From Methanobacteriaceae archaeon (GTDB lineage: Archaea; Methanobacteriota; Methanobacteria; Methanobacteriales; Methanobacteriaceae): DNA of 64,000 nucleotides. Below, piece after piece: positions 30,208-39,366 of this stretch (within the stretch, counting starts at the first letter, position 1; the number at the start of each line of letters is the position of its first letter). The stretch lies in assembly GCA_030656015.1 (NCBI GenBank), contig JAUSNX010000010.1, positions 1 through 64,000 of the forward strand, written 5' to 3'. A program made the position numbers and the translations under genes. Under the pieces are notes generated by a model. It made no database searches and was not told the origin of the DNA. It was given only the letters and a program-made list of their open reading frames with translations.

Positions 30208-30569
30208 GTTATCACTAATAAATTTTCATTTTTTTGAATTAATTTTATAAATATTTTAGTTTAAAAATGCAATTCTGAGTTAATTTTTACTTTAGATTTA
30301 ATAATTCAATATTTAATCATATAATCCGTTCAATTTTATCTAATTTATATATTCGTATATAGCCTACTTATTTTTGCTATTTGAGAACTAAATAAATAAC
30401 TGATCAATTATTAATTTACATAAGGAATTGATTTACATAAGGATTTATTAAATATATGAAAATACAATACAAGGCAAAGTATTTCTGAATTTAAGTGAAT
30501 ATAATTCTTAAAAACTAATAAAGAAGATAATAATAAATAAAATGATAATCACAAAATGATTAAATCAGT
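30208..30569. other. A+T-rich intergenic region
   Basis: No gene, RNA or clear regulatory element is visible. A short repeat, TTTACATAAGGA, occurs at about 30415-30426 and again at about 30431-30442. Confidence 0.5.
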
Positions 30570-31373
30570 TTAATCGTGATTTAAAAGATGATTATAAGAA
30601 CAAACGACATATTCCTCTTGTTCTAATCTAACAGAATAATTAGCCATTTCCCTTTTGGCACCAGTTTCAGTATTTATTAAATCAACATGAATATCATTAT
30701 CATGAATAAGCAGTTGATTGTGGGAAGGAAAAGTATTGCCTCTTAATTTACGAGTAGTAGCAGTTCCAGAATTAAGTACAGCCATTTTTTCTATCATCCA
30801 GACATTTGGAACATGCTTATGTCCATTAAGTACAAAATCAACACCACATTCACTGAATACTCTTAGTAAATCACCTGAATCCAATAATATATTTCTTTCA
30901 CGGCCAGTTTGAGGAATAGGAAGTAAATGATGATGAAATGTCACGATTTTACATAAATCATTGGGAAGTTTTTCCATTTCTTTTCTCAACCAGATCAGTT
31001 GATCAATTCCTATCTGTCCATCATTAATGTCCGGTTCAGATGAATCAAGGCCAAAAATTGCAAATCCTCCGGATTTATCTACATGGGTAAATTTTCGGTG
31101 ACCAATAAGTTTTTCAAAATGAATTAAGCCAACATTCCTAGCATCGTGATTTCCAGGTATAGTATAGGTATTAGTTATAGACCTTAATTCATCTACAAAC
31201 TCCGCTGCTTGTTCATATTCATGAACGTATCCCTCAGTAGTTAAATCCCCAGAAACTATAATAAGATCAGGATTTTCTTCTTTTAGTTGATTTAAAAGAT
31301 TATTTTTTAAGTGCTGAGAGAAATTTTTCTCACCAAAATGAATATCAGAAATTTGAGCTATTTTCTTTTCCAT
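30570..31373 (-). CDS. calcineurin-like metallophosphoesterase
   Basis: The 267-residue protein has the metal-binding motifs in order: DIHFG near residue 10, VSGDLTTEG near 42, GNHDARN near 75, TFHHHLLP near 145 and NGHKHVPN near 184. This is the class III cyclic-nucleotide phosphodiesterase-like arrangement. The substrate is unknown. AGGTGA places the start at ATG 31373 rather than at the overlapping GTG/ATG codons just upstream. It is a single gene. Confidence 0.88.
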   Translation of the reverse strand: MEKKIAQISDIHFGEKNFSQHLKNNLLNQLKEENPDLIIVSGDLTTEGYVHEYEQAAEFVDELRSITNTYTIPGNHDARNVGLIHFEKLIGHRKFTHVDKSGGFAIFGLDSSEPDINDGQIGIDQLIWLRKEMEKLPNDLCKIVTFHHHLLPIPQTGRERNILLDSGDLLRVFSECGVDFVLNGHKHVPNVWMIEKMAVLNSGTATTRKLRGNTFPSHNQLLIHDNDIHVDLINTETGAKREMANYSVRLEQEEYVVCSYNHLLNHD

Positions 31374-31622
31374 AAACATCACCTTAGGATTTTATAATTA
31401 ACAAATTAACTTTTAGATAAATCTTTTAACTTAAAGTTATTCTTTTAATCTTATTTTCCATCATATTGGATCGATATTTTAATCATTTGATATCAGAATA
31501 TCTAAAATGAATAAAATTTATTCCAATTAATCTATTAATAAGATTAATAATTAAAAGATATTGAATAAAAATTATTAAATTACTAAAAATTGTGAATAAA
31601 AAACTAATAAAAAAGTAATTAA

Positions 31623-31694
31623 AGCCTTAGGGGGGATTTGAACCCCCGGCCTATGCCTTACCAAGGCATCGCTCTACCCCTGAGCCACTAAGGC
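31623..31694 (-). tRNA. tRNA-Thr (anticodon GGT)
   Basis: The minus strand folds into a standard cloverleaf. It has acceptor GCCTTAG/CTAAGGC, D arm GGCTCAGGGGTAGAGC, anticodon stem ATGCC/GGCAT with loop TTGGTAA (anticodon GGT), and a T arm with GGTTCAAATCC. The discriminator is T, as in archaeal tRNA-Thr. CCA is not encoded. Confidence 0.97.
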
Positions 31695-31847
31695 AATAAT
31701 GAAACAATTATATGAATAAAAACAGTAATGGGATTTTCATTCATTTATTAATTATGATTATATATATTTTACTATCTTATCAATTAATTATTGCACAAAT
31801 AGCTAGAAATTGACTGAAATTAATAGTTAAACTTAAATTAAGATTAT

Positions 31848-31936
<89 letters not shown>

Positions 31937-32183
31937 TACTATCGTAAGTTGTACATTGTACTATATTAACTTAACGGTTATTTATTCAAATTCAATTGAA
32001 ATTTTAGGATAAATATGAACTAAATTAATAATTTAGGCAATTATTTAGGATTTAGATTTCATTTTCATAAATACATTATTTTAGTGCATTATTTGAATAT
32101 AACATTTTATATTTCAGTTTACATAATAAATATAGATTTTATATCATATTTAATAATCTAAATGATAAATATCGGTGATAAAA

Positions 32184-32345
32184 TTGAAATTCAAAACAGA
32201 CACTTGTGGATATTGTGGTGCTTGTGTAAGTGTATGCCATGAAAATGTATTATCCTTGGATGAATGGCAATTAAATATTGGTCAGGGCTGTGTTGAATGT
32301 GAAAATTGCATATTCATCTGTCCCTTAGGAGCACTAAAAAAGTAG
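32184..32345 (+). CDS. 53-residue 2[4Fe-4S] ferredoxin, partner of geranylgeranyl reductase
   Basis: The protein starts at TTG 32184, four bases after GGTGAT, and reads MKFKTDTCGYCGACVSVCHEN and onward. It carries two cluster motifs: C8, C11, C14, C18 and C36, C39, C42, C46. The next gene, 123 bases downstream, is geranylgeranyl reductase. In Methanosarcina acetivorans an adjacent ferredoxin is required with that reductase for full lipid saturation, so the same job is inferred here. The first motif lacks the usual proline after the fourth cysteine (CHE instead of CP). Confidence 0.85.
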   Translation: MKFKTDTCGYCGACVSVCHENVLSLDEWQLNIGQGCVECENCIFICPLGALKK

Positions 32346-32468
32346 AATTTTAAATAAAATAGAAAATAATAACTTATTATTTTAATCAATAGTTCTAATC
32401 AATATTATTTAGTATAATTAATCATATAATCAAACATTATATGGATAAATAACCTAAAGAGGACTTAA

Positions 32469-33617
32469 ATGAATTACGATGTAGTTGTAGTTGGAGGCCG
32501 TGTTTCTGGATCTATAGCCTCAATGTATGCATCGAAAAATGGTGCAAATGTTTTAATGATTGAAAAACATCAAGAAATTGGAACTCCTGTCCAATGCGCC
32601 GGCGGAGTTAGTGATTCTTTTTTTAAAAAAATAGATATTTCACCATCCTCAGAATACACCCTTGCTAGAGTCAAAGGAGCTACAATATACTCCCCTGACA
32701 AAAATAGTGTAACTTCAAAAAATAAAATTTTAAAAGGCCGTATCTTAGAGAGAAAAAATTTCGATAAAAATTTAGCCATACAATCAGCAAATGCCGGAAC
32801 CGAAATAATGCTGAAAACCAGCGTGAAGGGATTAATTACAGAAAATGGTCAAGTGAAAGGTGTTGTAGCTAAACACCTGGGAAAGATCTTAGAAATACCT
32901 GCCAAAATAGTTATTGCTGCGGATGGAATTGAATCAAATATGGGCCAATTTTATGGATTAGAAAATCGATTTAAACCTAAAGATATCTGTTCATGTGCTC
33001 AATTTGAAATGGTGGGCTTAGATGTTGACCCGGAAATGATGAAATTCTATTTTGGCCAAAAAATAGCACCCGGAGGATATGCTTGGATATTTCCCAAAGG
33101 AGATAATCGAGCCAATGTAGGGTTGGGCATTAGAAGTTCCCAATGTACTGCCTACCACTATCTCCAAAAATTTACAGAAAATTTAGGTGGTAAAAAAGTT
33201 GAATTCAATGTGGGTGCAGTCCCTATAGGCGGACCGATTCAAAAAACCTATGGAAATGGCCTAATAGTTGTGGGAGATGCTGCCGGACAGGTTGATCCTG
33301 TGACGGGTGGTGGAATTCATGTTTCTGCAGAATGTGCTAAAATAGCAGGTATGGTTGCTGCCGATGCTGTTCAAAAAGAGGACTACTCGGAAAAATACTT
33401 GAAAAGTTACGAAAAAATTTGGAAAAAACAAGTGGGTAAAAATTTAGAAAAATCACTGCGATTTAGAAAAATTTTTGATAAACTCAATGATGAAGATATA
33501 AATAACCTACTAAGATCTGCCCAAAATAATGATATTGATACAATTTCCAAATTATCTATTTTAAGACTTTTAAAAGGCTATCCTGAGCTTTTAAAACTCC
33601 TTAGAACAATTTTATAG
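32469..33617 (+). CDS. digeranylgeranylglycerophospholipid reductase (GGR)
   Basis: GGR saturates the isoprenoid chains of archaeal membrane lipids. The 382-residue flavoprotein has the FAD-binding start VVVVGGRVSGSIAS, then GTPVQCAGGVS. It also has the substrate-pocket motif PGGYAWIFP near residue 200 (the PxxYxWxFP signature) and the second FAD motif GDAAGQVDPVTGGGIH near residue 274. GAGGAC precedes the ATG. The ferredoxin just upstream is the likely electron donor. Confidence 0.92.
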   Translation: MNYDVVVVGGRVSGSIASMYASKNGANVLMIEKHQEIGTPVQCAGGVSDSFFKKIDISPSSEYTLARVKGATIYSPDKNSVTSKNKILKGRILERKNFDKNLAIQSANAGTEIMLKTSVKGLITENGQVKGVVAKHLGKILEIPAKIVIAADGIESNMGQFYGLENRFKPKDICSCAQFEMVGLDVDPEMMKFYFGQKIAPGGYAWIFPKGDNRANVGLGIRSSQCTAYHYLQKFTENLGGKKVEFNVGAVPIGGPIQKTYGNGLIVVGDAAGQVDPVTGGGIHVSAECAKIAGMVAADAVQKEDYSEKYLKSYEKIWKKQVGKNLEKSLRFRKIFDKLNDEDINNLLRSAQNNDIDTISKLSILRLLKGYPELLKLLRTIL

Positions 33618-33936
33618 ATTAAAATTAATAAGAATAGAATGATTATTTTTCTATAGTCCTTTTTCATTTTATTTTTATGATCAATACAATAAATTGGGCA
33701 TATATGATTAATAGAAATTTTTCTAGAAAATAATAGAAATTTAGCAGAGATTATAGTAAAAAATATACTTATAAATGCTTAATTAGAATTAAGATGAGAA
33801 AAAAATTTCAAACAGGATAAAACATTCTAGATTATTAATTAGTTCAATAGAATGTTAATGAGATTAATAATGAAATAAATAATTGAATATTTATAATTTA
33901 ATTCATACAATTAAAAATTACTATAATGGTGGCCCA
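33618..33936 (+). promoter_or_regulatory. intergenic region with a putative promoter
   Basis: A+T-rich, with no gene. A TATA-like ATACTTATAAATG at about 33766-33777 is suitably placed for transcription of the large membrane protein gene from around 33800. Confidence 0.4.
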
Positions 33937-36504
33937 ATGAGTAAAAAATCCATTTTAAGCTCTAATTTAATTGCAAAAAATCTTAATCAAATCTATTTAA
34001 TATTAATATTACTTGGAACATTCCTCGTTAGATTAATTCCCAGCAGAAATCTTTCCATTGCAGGTAATGATGCCTATTTACACCATGATATTGTTATGAG
34101 GATAATTGAACAAGGATTTGGAGTTATATCCCATAATCCTCTTTCTTTAATGGGATTAAGTTCTTATGGTTACCCCCCATTGTATCATATCATTGGAACT
34201 ATTCTTTATGAAACATTTCACAGCCAGTTAGTTTTCTTTATTTTGCCTCCGCTTCTAGGAGTTGCCTCAGTTTTTGTATTTTATAGATTATCACATGAGC
34301 TTTTTGATAATAAAAATGCAGAATTACTATCAACTCTCCTATTCGCATTTGTCCCAGCATTTATAGTTCGTACGTCTGTCTTTATACCCGAATCACTGGG
34401 AATACTATTTTTCATAAGCATGGCTTACTTTTTAGTAAAATATATCAAATCAATTCCAGGATATGAAAATCTAGATAATTTTGCCTTAAAGAATTTTCTA
34501 AAAATATTCTCTGGAAATTACAAATATTTGCTGTTTGCCTTAGTTATATTTACCATATATCTATTCACCCATAGGGGATGGGTATTTATGGCACTGGTAG
34601 CTCTGCTTTTAATGGTCACATTTTTAATACCATCATTTAAGAAAAAACCAGTTACATTTTCCATTGTATTCATTTTAATTGGAATTGGGCTTTTAGAATT
34701 TGTTACTTTCGTAGCCAGATTCCAACAGGAACCAGTAACTATTTTAGGGTTCCCCAAATGGATGGGCATTCTTCAACTAGTTCTGGGGTTATATGGGCTG
34801 GTTATTTTCATAAAATCAAAGAATTCATTATATAAATTCTTGGCATTATGGGCCATTGCATTTATGGTCATTGGAACATACTCCTTTAGATTTAGAGACC
34901 CATATGCAGCAATTCCATTAACATTAATGGCAGGATATGTATTTGCATATATTTTATTGCCTAAAATTAATGAACTTTCAATTTTCAAAAGTTATAAACT
35001 CTTTAAAAGAAACTTCGGTGGAAGTTTAAAAATAATTCTATTATTAATCCTTATTTCAATTCCTATAGCTCAAGGAGTATCAATTGCTTACAGTGGTGTC
35101 AGCCAGCCTACAGCAAATGAAATTTCGGCTTTTAAGTGGATTGAAAACGAAACACCAGCAGATGCAATTTTTTTAACAACAAAAGATGATGCATATTTCT
35201 TAATAGGTAATACACATCGTAAAGATGTTGCTCTCTGGAAAACGGTTTATGAAGGATTTATGGGAAATGCACCTTCTGTTGATGAAACTGTGGCCACCCA
35301 AAGAGATGTAGATACTATGTTAGGGACTGCCCAGGCAAGTGAAGCCTATTATCTCTTAAATAAATACAATATAAGCTATATCTACGTATCTCCCGGCATG
35401 TACAACCTAACATCTTCCAATGGGTTGATAACTTACATACCATATGATACTCACTTTAAAACATATTTTGTTTCGGGAGATGCTTCTGTTTATAAATATA
35501 TTAAAAATCCTACATTAAATCCCCCTACTAATAACTTAAACTCCTCATCAATTAATAATACAGAATATAAAAAGAGTTTAGAATTTATAGAACAATTCTG
35601 GAATGGTTACAGTTATTCTGAAAATGGGGGGGACTATTTAAAAGATTCACTCCTTGATTTAGAATTTGGAGGCATATACAAAGGAGATTATGCATTAAAT
35701 TCACAAATAACTATATTATATGCTCATATGTCTAATAGCTCGAGTGCAGATCTAAATAGTCGTTCACAATATTTACTTAACTGGTTGAGTTATAAACAAA
35801 TGGAAACTGGGTCTTTCCCTACAAGCATACCTCCAGAAGAGTATACTATAGGAACAATGGAAACTATATATCCATTAATGAATGTGGATGATGAAAAGTC
35901 AAATATTAATGAAAATCAGACCATTATAACCACAAAAGGCCTTGAGTTTGTTAATAAACAAACTGGAAAAGATTATATAAATATTTCCAATGTTAAAAAA
36001 TCTCAAAACAGCACCTTAGGTCCAGATTATTTAAGTCTGAAAACCGATGCTCAGGTAAGTGGAATGAATCCATCAGGCAAGGAAAAAATCATCAAAAATG
36101 TTTTAAAAGCGCAAAAAAGTGATGGTTCCTGGACTTCACAATCCTATCAAAATATTGAGATTCTTAAAGGCCTCTGTCTTTATTATAATTCCACACCGGA
36201 TAAAAATGTTTTAAATTCTATTAAAAAGGGATCCAAATGGTTAGTAAACAATCAAAATTCTCAAGGAAGATTTACTGATGATGGTAGCCCGACTAACTAT
36301 GGCTTGAATCACTATGCTGATGCAGTTATGGTTTATCACATCGCAGGAAATACAGAATCTGTAGCAAAAACATTAAGTTACATGGCCAATGCCACTTTAA
36401 AAGACGATATTACGCCTTTAAAGTCTTATTTGACCATTATTTCTAACTTGAGTTTAATATATGGGGAAGATAAAGCTATTGAAATAGCCAATAGGATGGT
36501 GTAA
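33937..36504 (+). CDS. GT-C-like membrane protein fused to a toroid-like repeat domain
   Basis: The 855-residue protein has two parts. Residues 1-400 hold about eleven membrane helices, with GNDAYLHHDIVMRIIEQG between the first two. That resembles the first external loop of Stt3/GT-C glycosyltransferases, which use lipid-linked sugars. Residues 400-540 are an extracellular-type domain (FKWIENETPADAIFLTTKDDAYFL). Residues 545-855 contain Q-x-DGSW-type repeats (AQKSDGSWTSQ, NNQNSQGRFTDDG) like terpene-cyclase/prenyltransferase toroids. The WWDYG motif of oligosaccharyltransferase is absent. ATG 33937 follows GGTGG; the frame is open 18 codons further up without a binding site. Substrate unknown. 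Confidence 0.65.
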   Translation: MSKKSILSSNLIAKNLNQIYLILILLGTFLVRLIPSRNLSIAGNDAYLHHDIVMRIIEQGFGVISHNPLSLMGLSSYGYPPLYHIIGTILYETFHSQLVFFILPPLLGVASVFVFYRLSHELFDNKNAELLSTLLFAFVPAFIVRTSVFIPESLGILFFISMAYFLVKYIKSIPGYENLDNFALKNFLKIFSGNYKYLLFALVIFTIYLFTHRGWVFMALVALLLMVTFLIPSFKKKPVTFSIVFILIGIGLLEFVTFVARFQQEPVTILGFPKWMGILQLVLGLYGLVIFIKSKNSLYKFLALWAIAFMVIGTYSFRFRDPYAAIPLTLMAGYVFAYILLPKINELSIFKSYKLFKRNFGGSLKIILLLILISIPIAQGVSIAYSGVSQPTANEISAFKWIENETPADAIFLTTKDDAYFLIGNTHRKDVALWKTVYEGFMGNAPSVDETVATQRDVDTMLGTAQASEAYYLLNKYNISYIYVSPGMYNLTSSNGLITYIPYDTHFKTYFVSGDASVYKYIKNPTLNPPTNNLNSSSINNTEYKKSLEFIEQFWNGYSYSENGGDYLKDSLLDLEFGGIYKGDYALNSQITILYAHMSNSSSADLNSRSQYLLNWLSYKQMETGSFPTSIPPEEYTIGTMETIYPLMNVDDEKSNINENQTIITTKGLEFVNKQTGKDYINISNVKKSQNSTLGPDYLSLKTDAQVSGMNPSGKEKIIKNVLKAQKSDGSWTSQSYQNIEILKGLCLYYNSTPDKNVLNSIKKGSKWLVNNQNSQGRFTDDGSPTNYGLNHYADAVMVYHIAGNTESVAKTLSYMANATLKDDITPLKSYLTIISNLSLIYGEDKAIEIANRMV

Positions 36505-36636
36505 ACTTTTTAGGAAAGAAGTTTATATATAATATTATAATTTTGGATTATCTTAATGAATCTATAAATAAATTCTAGAATAAGTAATATTCTAAATAAG
36601 ATTTATAAATGCTTGAAGTTATAGTTGGGGAAATAA

Positions 36637-37986
36637 ATGACTTTAAACAAGTACAAAGTCGATGTAGACGAGTTGATGGCGGAAAAAGATGTTCCGGGAC
36701 TTATTGATGCTTTAGAACATGAAGATTTCATAGTGAGAAAAGAAGCTACTCGTGCTTTAAAATATGTAGGAGATCAACGAGCAGTATCTGCCTTAATCAA
36801 ATCTCTGGAATATGAAGATTGGCATTCTAAATTTTCAGTCCTCGGCACTGTGCGTGCCAATGCTGCAGAAGCACTAGGAAAAATACAAAGTAAATATGCT
36901 GTGACTCCATTAATAGAACGTCTTGATGATTCTGATTCAGAAGTTCGATGGAAAGCAGCTGAAGCATTAGGTAGAATAGGGGATTATGAAGCATTAGAAC
37001 CATTAATCTATGCCCTAAATGATACTGATGGAGATGTTCGTAAACAAGCAGCCCGATCTTTGGGAGAGCTGGATGATCCTATAGCCGTTGATGCATTGAT
37101 TGAAGCGTTATCAGATAGGGATTGGCCAGTACGTAAAAATGCTGCTACTTCTTTAGGAAGAATAGGTGACGAAAGAGCACTCAAACCACTACTGAAAGCC
37201 CTGGATGATAAAGATATTGATGTCAGACGCCATGCGATTGGTGCATTGGTAAAAATGAAAAGTAAAGCCGTTAAGCCACTTTTAAAAAAGCTTCATGACA
37301 CTGATTGGCAAACACGAGCAATTGCTGCTGAATCTTTAGGACGTATAGGTAGTAAAAAAGCACTAGAACCATTAATAAAAGCATTGAGCGATCGCAGATT
37401 TCGAGATGAAAATCGTTATGTTAGAGGCAAAGCAGCAGAGGCCTTGGGAAGAATAGGAGATAAAGTGGCAGTTAAATATTTAGAAAAGGCCTTAGATGAA
37501 AAATATATATTCGTCCGCAAAAGAGCCCAAGAAGCCCTTGATTTAATTGAATTGGCACCCGACCTGGATCATTTTGAAAATGAGGAGTTTTGTTTTGATT
37601 ATCCATTGTTCTGGGACTTGGACGATGTATATAAATGGGAAAAGCTATTGATTGGTTATTGGCCTCCTAAAAGTCTTAAATTTTCAATTAACCGCAAAAC
37701 TAATGCGGAAGACGTTACTATTGGTGAATTTGCAGACATTATAGCTGAAGTTTTTCATGAACAGCACATTGAAAAAGTATTCAAAACAGAGGATCATATT
37801 GCAGGTTCCCGTGCTTTTAAAGTTGTTGGTGATAATTATAAGTTTGACCCAGCAAAACGAACTATAGTTATAGTCTTCAAAAAGTACGACAATTTATATT
37901 ATTTCTGGTTCACAGGAAACATCAAAGATATGGATGAAGCATCAAAATACATGAAGATAATGATAAATAGTTTCCATATAAAGTAA
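36637..37986 (+). CDS. HEAT-repeat protein with a PsbP-like C-terminal domain
   Basis: Residues 1-300 are about nine PBS-lyase-type HEAT repeats, nearly perfect copies such as VRWKAAEALGRIGDYEALEPLIYAL and VRRHAIGALVKMKSKAVKPLL. Residues 305-449 form a separate alpha/beta domain starting FENEEFCFDYPLFWDLDDVYKW, with the DYP-x-W opening and the alternating strands of PsbP/Mog1-like domains. That match is tentative. The protein has no signal peptide and is probably a scaffold. GGGG precedes the ATG. It lies 132 bases after the membrane protein gene on the same strand. Confidence 0.7.
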   Translation: MTLNKYKVDVDELMAEKDVPGLIDALEHEDFIVRKEATRALKYVGDQRAVSALIKSLEYEDWHSKFSVLGTVRANAAEALGKIQSKYAVTPLIERLDDSDSEVRWKAAEALGRIGDYEALEPLIYALNDTDGDVRKQAARSLGELDDPIAVDALIEALSDRDWPVRKNAATSLGRIGDERALKPLLKALDDKDIDVRRHAIGALVKMKSKAVKPLLKKLHDTDWQTRAIAAESLGRIGSKKALEPLIKALSDRRFRDENRYVRGKAAEALGRIGDKVAVKYLEKALDEKYIFVRKRAQEALDLIELAPDLDHFENEEFCFDYPLFWDLDDVYKWEKLLIGYWPPKSLKFSINRKTNAEDVTIGEFADIIAEVFHEQHIEKVFKTEDHIAGSRAFKVVGDNYKFDPAKRTIVIVFKKYDNLYYFWFTGNIKDMDEASKYMKIMINSFHIK

Positions 37987-38020
37987 AGTGAAAAATTATT
38001 TCAAAATTTAAAGTTTAATT

Positions 38021-38036
38021 AAAACCGGGATTTTTT
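38021..38036 (+). promoter_or_regulatory. AAAACCGGGATTTTTT element before ogt
   Basis: This 16-base sequence ends two bases before the ogt start codon. The same 16 bases occur upstream of pth2 in the same orientation. The G+C core stands out in A+T-rich intergenic DNA. Confidence 0.4.
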
Positions 38037-38038
38037 AC

Positions 38039-38605
38039 ATGAAAAATAAGACTAAGAAAAATAAGATTAAAATTAGTTCCGGAAAATATAAAGAATTTTA
38101 TTTTGCACTTGCTTGCTGTGATAATAATCTAATATCAAGTAGTTTGGGAAGAGATAGTAAAGAAGAAGCTTTAAATGACCTTAATGAATTTGTTGATGAT
38201 AAGTATCATTTCTATATAAACTTAGATACTGAAAAAGATTCTAAAAATAGCCCTGAATTAATTAAAAAAATTGGAAAATACTATTACGGACAAAATAGTA
38301 AAAATAAAGAATTAAAATTTGATGAAAAAGAAAATTTTGATATTAAAGTTCTAAAAGAAGTTTCTAAAATCCCATACGGTGAATTTAGAACTTATAAAGA
38401 AATTGGTGAAAGTCTAGGAACAAAAGGTTATCGGGCGGTTGGAAATGCATTAAATAAAAATCCACTTCCACTTTTTATCCCTTGCCATCGTGTCGTGAAA
38501 TCAGACATGACCATTGGAGGATTTCGTGGTGGATTAAAGATGAAAAAAGAACTATTAAAAAGAGAGGGAGTTCAATTTAAGGGGAATAAAGTAATTAAAA
38601 AATAG
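38039..38605 (+). CDS. ogt: methylated-DNA-protein-cysteine methyltransferase
   Basis: The 188-residue suicide repair protein has the acceptor motif IPCHRVV near residue 148, the recognition helix segment PYGEFRTYKEIGESLG near 117 and GYRAVGNALNKNP near 133. It removes O6-alkyl groups from guanine. No ribosome binding site precedes the ATG; instead ACCGGGATTTTTTAC lies directly before it. Confidence 0.92.
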   Translation: MKNKTKKNKIKISSGKYKEFYFALACCDNNLISSSLGRDSKEEALNDLNEFVDDKYHFYINLDTEKDSKNSPELIKKIGKYYYGQNSKNKELKFDEKENFDIKVLKEVSKIPYGEFRTYKEIGESLGTKGYRAVGNALNKNPLPLFIPCHRVVKSDMTIGGFRGGLKMKKELLKREGVQFKGNKVIKK

Positions 38606-38735
38606 AAAATAAGAAATTTAACAATAAATATTATAAAAATTTCTAATTAAAATAAGAAAACTAATCCAGAAAATTATATAAAAATAACGAATAAAATAAG
38701 AAAATAGTGAAAAATATATTTAAATATTAAAATAA

Positions 38736-39203
38736 TTAGATTTTTGTTTTATAGATTTTAAGAGCCTCTTCCAGCACATCCGTGAACTCATCATCTGTTT
38801 TAAGATCTTCTAAATCTTCTATCGAGAATATTTTTAAAACATTATCTTTACATGCTTCCACACAAGCCGGAATGATGGTATCGGCATCCATACAAAGAGT
38901 GCATTTTTGAGCTGATTTTTTCTCCTCATCGATTACCAGAATACCTATAGGACAGGCAATCATACATAATCTGCATAAAATACAGGATTCCTCATCAACT
39001 TTTAACGAACCATTTTCATCTTTTATGGCGCCAGTAGGGCATATTCTTGCACATGGAGCCTTATCAGGATGGCACTGCAAACAAAAAACAGGTATTGAAC
39101 TGCTTTTTTTGGCCCTGGCCACCCCATGAGTTTTTTTACATGCATTGATACAGTCAAAGCATTCACTACAACTTTGGGGATCAACAACCATCAGAGTATT
39201 CAT
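38736..39203 (-). CDS. ferredoxin-type iron-sulfur protein of the ACDS operon
   Basis: The 155-residue protein resembles PorE, PorF and CooF, with CSECFDCINAC, CLQCHPDKAPCARIC, CILCRLCMIAC and CTLCMDADTIIPACVEAC motifs for four [4Fe-4S] clusters. It is the last gene of the cdh series, 163 bases after cdhE, and most likely carries electrons to or from the CO dehydrogenase. AGGTGATT precedes the ATG. Confidence 0.85.
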   Translation of the reverse strand: MNTLMVVDPQSCSECFDCINACKKTHGVARAKKSSSIPVFCLQCHPDKAPCARICPTGAIKDENGSLKVDEESCILCRLCMIACPIGILVIDEEKKSAQKCTLCMDADTIIPACVEACKDNVLKIFSIEDLEDLKTDDEFTDVLEEALKIYKTKI

Positions 39204-39366
39204 TAAATCACCTTAAATAATTTTTAGGAGTTTTATATTTAAATTGAGATTATCATGTAACGTATTCCAAAAAATATATTTAATTAATCGCAAATAGCGA
39301 CCAATTTATTTATTTTTAAAGAATTGATTAAATTACAAATTTAATTCAAATACATTTAATAAAAGA

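Noticed and set aside
33937-36504. Oligosaccharyltransferase AglB
   Set aside because: The membrane half resembles Stt3, but the WWDYG catalytic-domain motif is missing and the C-terminal half is toroid-like, so the specific name was not used.
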